Source: an uncultured Flavobacterium sp.
GTDB taxonomy: Bacteria > Bacteroidota > Bacteroidia > Flavobacteriales > Flavobacteriaceae
Direction: 5' to 3'
DNA: 64,000 nt
Assembly: GCF_946481155.1 (NCBI RefSeq)
Contig: NZ_CAMLMK010000004.1
Coordinates: forward strand, 10,563-74,562
Part shown: positions 18,216 to 25,413 of the stretch, in pieces
Layout: every line of letters starts with the position of its first letter
Position numbering within the stretch: position 1 is the stretch's first letter
Made by a program: the position numbers and the translations under genes
Notes under the pieces: model-generated
Databases searched by the model: none
Told to the model about the DNA's origin: nothing
What the model saw: only the letters and a program-made list of their open reading frames with translations

Positions 18216-18983
18216 TTAAATCCCAAAAACTTCACGAGAATTTTCGGTTGTAATCCGGGCAATTTCTTCAACAGGCAATTGGTAGATTTCAGAAAGCTTT
18301 TCCGCCACCAGTTTTACATAACTGCTTTCGTTGCGTTTTCCACGATAAGGAGCCGGAGCCAAGTAAGGCGAATCGGTTTCCAGAACGATGTGTTTGATGT
18401 CTATCTGATTCAAAAACTGATCTATCTTTCCGTTTTTGAACGTAACCACGCCACCAATTCCCAATTTCATATTATAAGAAATCGCCTGAAGCGCCTGTTC
18501 GTACGTTCCGGAAAAACAATGAAAGATCCCGAACAATTCATCTGATTTTTCCAGTTCCAATACTTCAAAAATCTCGTCAAAAGCTTCCCTGCAGTGGATG
18601 TTTATCGGTAATTTGTATTTTTTTGCCCATTGAATCTGCGTTTGGAAAGCGATTTTCTGCATCGGCAAAGTCGTTTTGTCCCAATATAAATCAATTCCTA
18701 TTTCTCCGATGGCGGCGAATTTCCGTTTTGCCAATTCCGCTTCGACATGCGCTAATTCCGCTTCATAGCCTTCTTTCACATAACACGGATGCAGCCCCAT
18801 CATCAGGAAAATACTTTCCGGAAATTGCTTTTCCAGATCATACATTTTCTGTGTGTACGAGGAATCGATGGCCGGAATGAAAAAACGCTTTACGCCATTT
18901 TGGAGGGCGCGTTCGATCATCTCGGTTCGGTCTTCGGCAAATTCTTCTGAATATAAATGGGTGTGCGTATCGGTAAGTATCAT
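18216..18983 (-). CDS. TatD-family metal-dependent hydrolase
   Basis: A 255-residue TIM-barrel DNase/hydrolase of the TatD group. Metal ligands are visible as H7 and H9 in DTHTHLY, the glutamate in AAIGEIGID, the histidines in NIHCREAF and FHCFSG, and the aspartate in LETDSPYLAP. The ATG at 18983 puts the DTHTHL motif at the extreme N-terminus as in the family; a longer frame exists but adds nine unlikely residues. TatD proteins have 3'-5' exonuclease activity in some bacteria; the cellular role here is inferred only from family. First gene of the minus-strand tatD-acyltransferase-ansA unit. Confidence 0.92.
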   Translation of the reverse strand: MILTDTHTHLYSEEFAEDRTEMIERALQNGVKRFFIPAIDSSYTQKMYDLEKQFPESIFLMMGLHPCYVKEGYEAELAHVEAELAKRKFAAIGEIGIDLYWDKTTLPMQKIAFQTQIQWAKKYKLPINIHCREAFDEIFEVLELEKSDELFGIFHCFSGTYEQALQAISYNMKLGIGGVVTFKNGKIDQFLNQIDIKHIVLETDSPYLAPAPYRGKRNESSYVKLVAEKLSEIYQLPVEEIARITTENSREVFGI

Positions 18984-19007
18984 TTTAATAACTAAGTTGC
19001 AATGCCG

Positions 19008-19015
19008 CAAAGTTA
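19008..19015 (-). promoter_or_regulatory. Putative -7 box of the tatD operon
   Basis: TAACTTTG on the minus strand, an exact TAnnTTTG match, 24 bases upstream of the tatD ATG. Confidence 0.5.
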
Positions 19016-19067
19016 CAAACTTCCGCTTGCATTACCCGATATTTGATGAATTAGATTATTTTTGACT

Positions 19068-19505
19068 ATGGAGAATCTGCACGAAATATTAAAAAAGAAA
19101 GGCTATAAAAAGATCAAATTCAAGGTTTCCAAAACCCAGCATCTTTTGATTAAAGCAAAAATCAACGGCGTTTTGGGAAATTTCATTCTTGATACCGGAG
19201 CTTCGAACAGCTGCATCGGTTTTGAAAGCGTGGATCATTTTAACGTGATTGCCGAAGATTCCCCCACCAAAGCCGCAGGAGCAGGAGCCACCGGAATGTA
19301 TACCCAAATGGCAACCGATAACTTATTGCAATTATCCCACTGGAAAAGCAACGATTTTGACCTGGTTATTTTTGATATGAGTCATGTTAATCTTGCTTTG
19401 GAACAGTACAAGGCAAAATCGGTTCATGGTATCATCGGTGCGGATATTCTTTTGAAAGGAAAAGGTATTATTGACTATTACAACCATTGCCTGTATTTAA
19501 AATAG
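19068..19505 (+). CDS. Retropepsin-like aspartic protease domain protein
   Basis: A 145-residue cytoplasmic protein consisting almost entirely of a single retropepsin-like (clan AA) domain. The catalytic aspartate D42 lies in ILDTGASNSCI, followed by a glycine-rich flap-like region (AAGAGATGMYT) and a conserved VHGIIGADIL block, which corresponds to the second hydrophobic-hydrophobic-glycine motif of the family. Like retroviral proteases it would have to act as a homodimer. There is no signal peptide. The ATG at 19068 is preferred over a TTG two codons upstream. Substrate unknown. Confidence 0.85.
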   Translation: MENLHEILKKKGYKKIKFKVSKTQHLLIKAKINGVLGNFILDTGASNSCIGFESVDHFNVIAEDSPTKAAGAGATGMYTQMATDNLLQLSHWKSNDFDLVIFDMSHVNLALEQYKAKSVHGIIGADILLKGKGIIDYYNHCLYLK

Positions 19506-19574
19506 TGTAATACTTTTTCTACTTTTTTAAGCAACCTTTTTCAATAATGCTTATCTTTATAGAAAACAAGTATT

Positions 19575-20549
19575 ATGAAAAAGTCGATCATTGCTCTCAG
19601 TCTCGGTTTCATCCTATTCGCAGCATGTACGGATAATGATGATTCTATTACCGTTGAAGACAGACCCACTTCCGCGGAATTCCATAATTTGTTTGATCTT
19701 GGCCTGCAGCATCAGACGCAAACCTTTCAGATGGATGCGGCACAAACTATCACTTTTACGTCGACCAAAGGCGTTCAGTTCACTGTTAACGGAACCTGTT
19801 TAACCCTTAACGGAAATCCGGTCACAGGTCAGGTAGATTTAGAATATGTAGAGGTTTTTGATGGCGGTTCGATGCTGGCCACTAACAAAACTACTATGGG
19901 CGTAATGCCTGATGGAGACAAAGCCATGCTGGTTTCAGGAGGCGAGTTTTATATCAATGCCACAAAAAATGGACAGCAACTTGATATTTCATGTCCAATC
20001 TCTCTTATTATCCCAACTTCGCTAACCAATCCGGGAGGACTCAACGTCATGACGTTATGGGTAGGTGCCGAAGATGCTGACGGCAATGTAACCTGGGAGG
20101 AAGCCGATGATACAGCTGGAGGAAACGGCGTAGGCATTGAAGGCCAGGGACCGAGCGCGACCTATTATGCCTTTGCTTCTGAATTCGGATGGACCAATGT
20201 CGATTGCTTTTACAATAATCCAGATCCAAAAACAACTATTTTAGCTTCTGTTCCATCGGGTTACAATAACGAAAATTGTGCTATTTATTTGCATTATGAC
20301 GGATTAGGAAACGGATTGGCTTATCTCGACACTTACGATTCCAATACAGGATTATTCTCAGAACATTATGGGCAAATACCTATTGGACTGGCCTGTCACA
20401 TCATCTTTGTTACCGAAGAAAATGGCCAATGGCGCTATGCTATCAAAGGCGTAACGATTTCGGCGAATGCTGTTTATAATTTTACGCTTGCGGAAACTAC
20501 TGTTGGCTCAGAAAGCCAGCTTATTGCCGCCATAAATGCCTTACCATAA
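19575..20549 (+). CDS. Surface lipoprotein, copy A of a tandem pair
   Basis: Unrecognised 324-residue lipoprotein. A lipobox FAAC places the lipidated cysteine at residue 18; the residues after it, TDNDDS, are acidic like the lipoprotein export signals that send lipoproteins to the outer surface in Flavobacteriia. The mature part is rich in beta-type sequence with no recognised domain; conserved blocks shared with copy B include FTSTKGVQF, GTCLTLNGNP, FGWTNVDCFY, PKTTILASVP and NCAIYLHYDG. It is the upstream member of a tandem duplication, by eye about two thirds identical in residues to the next gene. It has its own terminator. Confidence 0.8.
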   Translation: MKKSIIALSLGFILFAACTDNDDSITVEDRPTSAEFHNLFDLGLQHQTQTFQMDAAQTITFTSTKGVQFTVNGTCLTLNGNPVTGQVDLEYVEVFDGGSMLATNKTTMGVMPDGDKAMLVSGGEFYINATKNGQQLDISCPISLIIPTSLTNPGGLNVMTLWVGAEDADGNVTWEEADDTAGGNGVGIEGQGPSATYYAFASEFGWTNVDCFYNNPDPKTTILASVPSGYNNENCAIYLHYDGLGNGLAYLDTYDSNTGLFSEHYGQIPIGLACHIIFVTEENGQWRYAIKGVTISANAVYNFTLAETTVGSESQLIAAINALP

Positions 20550-20570
20550 ACCAGTTATAGAATAAAACAA

Positions 20571-20600
20571 AACCCGCTTAAAAAATTAGGCGGGTTTTTT
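20571..20600 (+). terminator. Terminator after lipoprotein copy A
   Basis: AACCCGC / GCGGGTT stem with a 12-base A/T-rich loop, followed by six T residues. Confidence 0.85.
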
Positions 20601-20682
20601 ATTTTTAATAAATGTAATACTTTTTTTACTTTTCAAAGCAACCTTTTCATTTTAAGCGCATCTTATTGAAAAAGAAACGCTT

Positions 20683-21654
20683 ATGAAAAAGTCTATCATT
20701 ACTCTGGGTCTCGGTTTTATCCTATTTGCGTGTGCGGATAAAGATGATAAAATCAGTGCTGAAGACAAACCAACTTCAGCGGAATTTCATAATCTAATTG
20801 ATAATGCGATGCAACAGCAAACGCAAACTTTTCAGATGGATGCGGAAGATGGGTATGTCACGTTTACTTCCACAAAGGGAGTACAGTTCTCCATTGATGG
20901 AACTTGCCTGACACTCAACGGCAATCCCGTTTCCGGATCGGTCGATGTACGGTATGTGGAAATATTTGATGCAGGCACCATGGCGGCAACCAAAAAATCA
21001 ACCATGGGAACACTCCCTGACGGAAACAAAGCAATGCTCATGTCCGGCGGTACATTTTATATCAATGCTTTTCAGGACGGAAATTCTCTCCAGCTGACCT
21101 GTCCTATTACTTTAAGCGTCCCTACAGTTCACACCAATCCTGGGGGAAACCCGCTAATGGCGCTATGGAACGGAACCGAAGACGAGGAGGGCAATGTCAC
21201 TTGGGCCGCCCATCCCGTTACTGGTGATCATGGGGTCGCTATCGGAGGACAGGGTTCAAGTGCTATTTACACTGCTTTAGTTTCAAATTTTGGGTGGACC
21301 AACGTAGATTGTTTTTATTCCAGCCCAGAACCAAAAACTACAATCTTAGCATCGGTTCCGGAAGGCTACAACAGCGGGAATTGTGCAATCTATCTTCACT
21401 ATGACGGTGTAGGAAACGGCTTGGCAAATCTGGACACCTATGATGCCGGCACCGGTTTATTTTCGGAACATTATGGCCAGATTCCAATCAACTTAGACTG
21501 CCACATCATTTTTGTTACCGAAAAAGACGGACAATGGCGCTATGCTATTAAAGACGTAACTATAGCAGCAAATGAGACTTATGATTTCAGCCTGAACGAA
21601 ACTACCGTGGGCAGTAAAAGCCAACTGATTGCGGCAATAAATGCTTTACCGTAA
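20683..21654 (+). CDS. Surface lipoprotein, copy B of a tandem pair
   Basis: Paralogue of the preceding gene, 323 residues, collinear over the whole length. The lipobox gives Cys17, followed by ADKDDK, again an acidic surface-export-like signal. The C-terminal 90 residues are the most conserved part (LFSEHYGQIPI, CHIIFVTE, GQWRYAIK, TTVGS, SQLIAAINALP). The upstream 70 bases are also similar to those of copy A (shared GTAATACTTTTT and AAGCAACCTTTT), so promoter and gene were duplicated together. Function unknown. Confidence 0.8.
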   Translation: MKKSIITLGLGFILFACADKDDKISAEDKPTSAEFHNLIDNAMQQQTQTFQMDAEDGYVTFTSTKGVQFSIDGTCLTLNGNPVSGSVDVRYVEIFDAGTMAATKKSTMGTLPDGNKAMLMSGGTFYINAFQDGNSLQLTCPITLSVPTVHTNPGGNPLMALWNGTEDEEGNVTWAAHPVTGDHGVAIGGQGSSAIYTALVSNFGWTNVDCFYSSPEPKTTILASVPEGYNSGNCAIYLHYDGVGNGLANLDTYDAGTGLFSEHYGQIPINLDCHIIFVTEKDGQWRYAIKDVTIAANETYDFSLNETTVGSKSQLIAAINALP

Positions 21655-21674
21655 ACCTATTATTCCGAAAAATA

Positions 21675-21705
21675 AAAACCCGTTTAGCAACTAAGCGGGT
21701 TTTTA
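21675..21705 (+). terminator. Terminator after lipoprotein copy B
   Basis: AACCCGTTTAG / CTAAGCGGGTT stem (one G-T pair) with a 3-base loop and a T tract. Confidence 0.88.
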
Positions 21706-21818
21706 TTTTTTCAGAAATTACTTTTTTTCTTACAATTATAACAAAACAGTGTTTTTTAGTTGGCTTAAATTCAAGTACTTTTATCGTTCTGAAAACATAT
21801 TTTAAATATATATATATT

Positions 21819-24068
21819 ATGATGAAAAAATACTTTTTAGCACTGTTCTTTTCCTTTTACATTTTTAGCAATGTTTTTGGACAAACATGTGCTGCGCCTA
21901 CTGCTCTAAACGTGACTAACGTGACAGGAACCAGCGCCGTTTTATCGTGGACTTCGCCGGGCGCGGCAACCCAATGGGAAATTTTAGTTCTAATGGGAAC
22001 AGATCCGGAACCTACAGGTTCATTTACGCCAAGCATTCCAACTTCTGTTAATCCTTTTACAATTACAGGATTAACACCATGTACATCCTATAAGTTTTAT
22101 GTTAGGGCAGTTTGCGCACCCGATGTTTATAGTCCGCATGTAGGGCCATTCCATTTTACAACAGGACCCATAACGCCTGGCCAGTCCTGTCCTTTTTCAG
22201 CAACTATTTCTGCAACGCAAGACATCCCAACAAGTTCTTTACATGCTAACGTGATTGCAGGAACCCCACCTTTTACGTTTCAGTGGAGCCTTAACGGAAA
22301 CCCGATTCCGGGCGCAACCAGCCAAAATCTTGCAATTAACGGACAAGGCGGAACCTATCAGGTTATCGTAACCGATTCCGGAAGCCTGACAACGACAGCC
22401 AGCATTACGATTCAGGGAATCAGCGTTGTAGCCAATAATGACACAATGACCGTTTATTCAACCAGCAATACTACGGTCAATACGCCATCCGTATTGTCAA
22501 ATGACCTTCTGAACGGTTACCCGATTAATCCGAACAATATAGGCAATGTGGTTTTAACGCCGTTAACCGTACCTTCAGGTTTTACAATCAATCCAAACGG
22601 AACAATAAGTGTTTTATCGGGAACTGCTGGAGGAACTTATACCCTAACCTACCAAATTTGCTCCGTGCAAAGCCCAACTTCATGCTCAACGGGAACAGCG
22701 ACAGTAACCGTTGCCAATGAAGGCTTTTTACTGAATGCTTTTATCGACACCAATACCAACGGAATTCAGGATTCAGGAGAACTGAGCTTTAATTTCGGCC
22801 AGTTCACCTATCAGATAAACAATACAGGAGCAGCAACTACCATTGCCTCATCAAACGGGATGTATTACATTCAGGAATCGAACCCGGCGAACTCCTATGA
22901 TTTCAGCTTTATCATTAACAGCAATTACAGCAGTTATTATGCCGTTTCTCCTTCAGCTTATAATGATATCAGCTTTATTGCGGGTTCCGGTGTTATGGTA
23001 CTTAATTTTCCTGTAACACAAGTACCCTATACTGATTTATCAGTCAATATTTTTCCAAGTGGTGCGCCACCAAGACCAGGATTTACTTATACAAATCTAA
23101 TCCGATACAAGAATAACGGAAATCAGGCAATCACTTCCGGAACGATTACCTTCAGCAAGGATAATGCCGTAACCATTACAAACATTTCGCAGGCCGGAAC
23201 TATACCAACCGCTACAGGATTCACTTATGATTTTGCGAATCTGCTGCCAAATGAAGCACGGTCCATTTACGTAACAATGCAGGTTCCTACGATTCCGACA
23301 GTAACTCTTGGAAATACGCTGACAAATTCCGTTTCCACTACGGTTCCGGTAAATGATATAAATGCAGCAAACAATACCGCTTCGCTAACTCAGGTTATTG
23401 TGGGTTCGTATGATCCGAATGACAAAACCGAAAGCCATGGCGATAAAATTGTACATTCTTCATTTACATCTGCTGACTATCTGACGTATACGATTCAGTT
23501 TGAAAACACAGGAACCTATCAGGCGGAAAATGTGAGAATCAATGACATTTTGGATATCAAACTGGACGAGACTTCGCTAAAAATGGTCGATGCAAGTCAT
23601 CCTTACACCTTAAGTCAGGTTGGAACTACGCTGAACTGGAATATGAATGGAATTGACCTGTTACCTTCCGGAAAAGGACATGTAACTTTCCGAATTAAGC
23701 CAAAGCCGGGTTATGCTATTGGCGATATTATCCCGAATACCGCTTCCATCTTTTTCGATTTCAACCCCGCCATTGTAACCAATACCTTCACAACGGAATT
23801 TGTAGCTACGATGGGAGTTCCGGAATTTACTGATCCGTCTTTAACGGTCTATCCTAATCCCGCGAACGACATTGTAACTATTATTTCAAACGACAAGCAG
23901 GTTATTACTACTGTTACGATCAATGACATTTCAGGAAAAACGGTTCAGAATCAAATAGTTACTACCTCAACCGCTGTTATTGACTTATCGAATTTGGCAA
24001 GCGGAATTTACTTCGTAAAAGCAATATCGGAAGGTGGCGAAAAAGTGATCAAATTAATCAAGCAGTAA
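21819..24068 (+). CDS. Large T9SS-secreted surface protein with fibronectin type III and repeat domains
   Basis: A 749-residue exported protein, adhesin-like by composition. In order: signal peptide (about 1-22, ending NVFGQ); a fibronectin type III domain (about 25-115: APTALNVTNVTGTSAVLSW...YKFYVRAVC); an Ig-like region (about 125-200); a VLSND-type cadherin-like stretch (near 225-300); a region beginning FIDTNTNGIQDSGE that resembles SdrD/Cna-B type repeats; a conserved repeat-type domain (DPNDKTES...FENTGTYQAENVRI...GYAIGDIIPNTASIFFDFN, about 530-660); and a T9SS sorting domain (from VYPNPANDI to the end). No catalytic motif is visible. The close second ATG at 21822 is an alternative start. 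Confidence 0.85.
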   Translation: MMKKYFLALFFSFYIFSNVFGQTCAAPTALNVTNVTGTSAVLSWTSPGAATQWEILVLMGTDPEPTGSFTPSIPTSVNPFTITGLTPCTSYKFYVRAVCAPDVYSPHVGPFHFTTGPITPGQSCPFSATISATQDIPTSSLHANVIAGTPPFTFQWSLNGNPIPGATSQNLAINGQGGTYQVIVTDSGSLTTTASITIQGISVVANNDTMTVYSTSNTTVNTPSVLSNDLLNGYPINPNNIGNVVLTPLTVPSGFTINPNGTISVLSGTAGGTYTLTYQICSVQSPTSCSTGTATVTVANEGFLLNAFIDTNTNGIQDSGELSFNFGQFTYQINNTGAATTIASSNGMYYIQESNPANSYDFSFIINSNYSSYYAVSPSAYNDISFIAGSGVMVLNFPVTQVPYTDLSVNIFPSGAPPRPGFTYTNLIRYKNNGNQAITSGTITFSKDNAVTITNISQAGTIPTATGFTYDFANLLPNEARSIYVTMQVPTIPTVTLGNTLTNSVSTTVPVNDINAANNTASLTQVIVGSYDPNDKTESHGDKIVHSSFTSADYLTYTIQFENTGTYQAENVRINDILDIKLDETSLKMVDASHPYTLSQVGTTLNWNMNGIDLLPSGKGHVTFRIKPKPGYAIGDIIPNTASIFFDFNPAIVTNTFTTEFVATMGVPEFTDPSLTVYPNPANDIVTIISNDKQVITTVTINDISGKTVQNQIVTTSTAVIDLSNLASGIYFVKAISEGGEKVIKLIKQ

Positions 24069-24091
24069 TCTTATTTGAATATCCCAAAACA

Positions 24092-24125
24092 AAAAATCCC
24101 GCTTAGAGCTAAGCGGGATTTTTTT
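24092..24125. terminator. Bidirectional terminator between the surface protein and sucB
   Basis: AATCCCGCTTAG / CTAAGCGGGATT near-perfect stem with A and T tracts on both sides. It ends the plus-strand surface protein gene and the minus-strand sucAB unit, whose stop codon is 18 bases away. Confidence 0.92.
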
Positions 24126-24142
24126 ATGATAACTGGTAACTA

Positions 24143-25360
24143 CTATAGTTCCAAAGCTTTTTTAGGATTGTTGTCCATTAAGATTTCAACCGGATTTTCC
24201 AAGGCTTCTTTCACAGCTACAAGGAATCCAACCGACTCACGTCCGTCGATGATTCTGTGATCGTAAGATAATGCCACATACATTACCGGAGCGATAACGA
24301 TTTGACCGTTTTTCACCACTGGTCTCTCCACCACATTGTGCATCCCTAAAATACCGGATTGCGGAGGATTGATGATTGGCGTAGATAACATACTTCCGAA
24401 AACACCACCATTAGAAATCGTGAAGGTTCCACCTGTCATTTCGTCTACCGTGATTTGACCGTCACGCGCACGGATAGCCAAACGTTTGATTTCCGCTTCC
24501 ACGCCTCTGAACGTTAAATTTTCAGCGTTGCGAACTACCGGTACCATTAATCCTTTCGGACCAGAAACCGCTACGGAAATATCACAGAAATCGTAAGAGA
24601 TTTTCTCCTGACCGTCGATCATGGAGTTTACATCCGGATACAATTGTAAGGCACGCGTAACCGCTTTTGTAAAGAAAGACATAAAGCCTAATCCCATTTG
24701 GTGTTTCGCTTTAAACTCTTCTTTATATTGGTCACGCAAAGCGTAAATCGCGCTCATATCTACCTCGTTGAAAGTAGTCAGCATCGCAGTTTCGTTTTTG
24801 GCAGCCACTAAACGCTCGGCTACTTTACGACGTAACATCGATAATTTTGATCTTTCCGATCCACGGGAACCACCGGTTGGTGTACCCATTGAAGGCACAG
24901 CGTTTACTGCATCGTCTTTGGTTACTCTTCCGCCTTTTCCTGTACCAACTATATCCGAAGGCTGGATGTTTTTTTCGTCTAGTATTTTTCTTGCTGCCGG
25001 AGACGGTGCATTTGTTGCATATGTTGCTGCTGCCGGAGCCGGAGCCGCTTTTGGAACCTCAGTCTTTGGAGCTTCAGTCGCTTTTTCTGTTGCTGCAGGA
25101 GCTGCACCACCCTCTGGTTTTGCTGCATCCGTATCGATTAAACAAACTACTGCACCTACCGCTACTGTATCGCCTTCTTCCGCTTTAAGCGTAATGATAC
25201 CGCTCATTTCAGCAGGTAACTCTAAAGTTGCTTTATCGGAATCAACCTCAGCAATAGCCTGGTCTTTTTCTACATAATCTCCGTCTTTTACTAGCCAAGT
25301 TGCAATTTCAACTTCTTTGATTGATTCCCCAGGTGAAGGGACTTTCATTTCTAAAATCAT
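24143..25360 (-). CDS. sucB: Dihydrolipoyllysine succinyltransferase (E2 of 2-oxoglutarate dehydrogenase)
   Basis: E2 component transferring the succinyl group from lipoamide to CoA in the TCA cycle. The 405-residue protein has an N-terminal lipoyl domain with the lipoylated lysine in DSDKATLELPAE (near residue 44), an Ala/Pro/Glu-rich linker (about 80-120), a peripheral subunit-binding domain (SPAARKILDEKNI...GKGGRVTKDD), and the catalytic acyltransferase domain ending with the active-site YDHRIIDGRESVGF motif. It is downstream of sucA by 53 bases on the same strand. No dihydrolipoamide dehydrogenase gene is in the window. Confidence 0.96.
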   Translation of the reverse strand: MILEMKVPSPGESIKEVEIATWLVKDGDYVEKDQAIAEVDSDKATLELPAEMSGIITLKAEEGDTVAVGAVVCLIDTDAAKPEGGAAPAATEKATEAPKTEVPKAAPAPAAATYATNAPSPAARKILDEKNIQPSDIVGTGKGGRVTKDDAVNAVPSMGTPTGGSRGSERSKLSMLRRKVAERLVAAKNETAMLTTFNEVDMSAIYALRDQYKEEFKAKHQMGLGFMSFFTKAVTRALQLYPDVNSMIDGQEKISYDFCDISVAVSGPKGLMVPVVRNAENLTFRGVEAEIKRLAIRARDGQITVDEMTGGTFTISNGGVFGSMLSTPIINPPQSGILGMHNVVERPVVKNGQIVIAPVMYVALSYDHRIIDGRESVGFLVAVKEALENPVEILMDNNPKKALEL

Positions 25361-25413
25361 CCGTATGTAATTTTATAGTGTTGTTATTATCTTATTTGAT
25401 CAAAAATACAATT

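Noticed and set aside
19057..19064. TATTTTTG as the promoter of the retropepsin-like gene
   Set aside because: It lies only 3 bases before the ATG, which would put the transcription start at or after the start codon, and it has no -33 partner.
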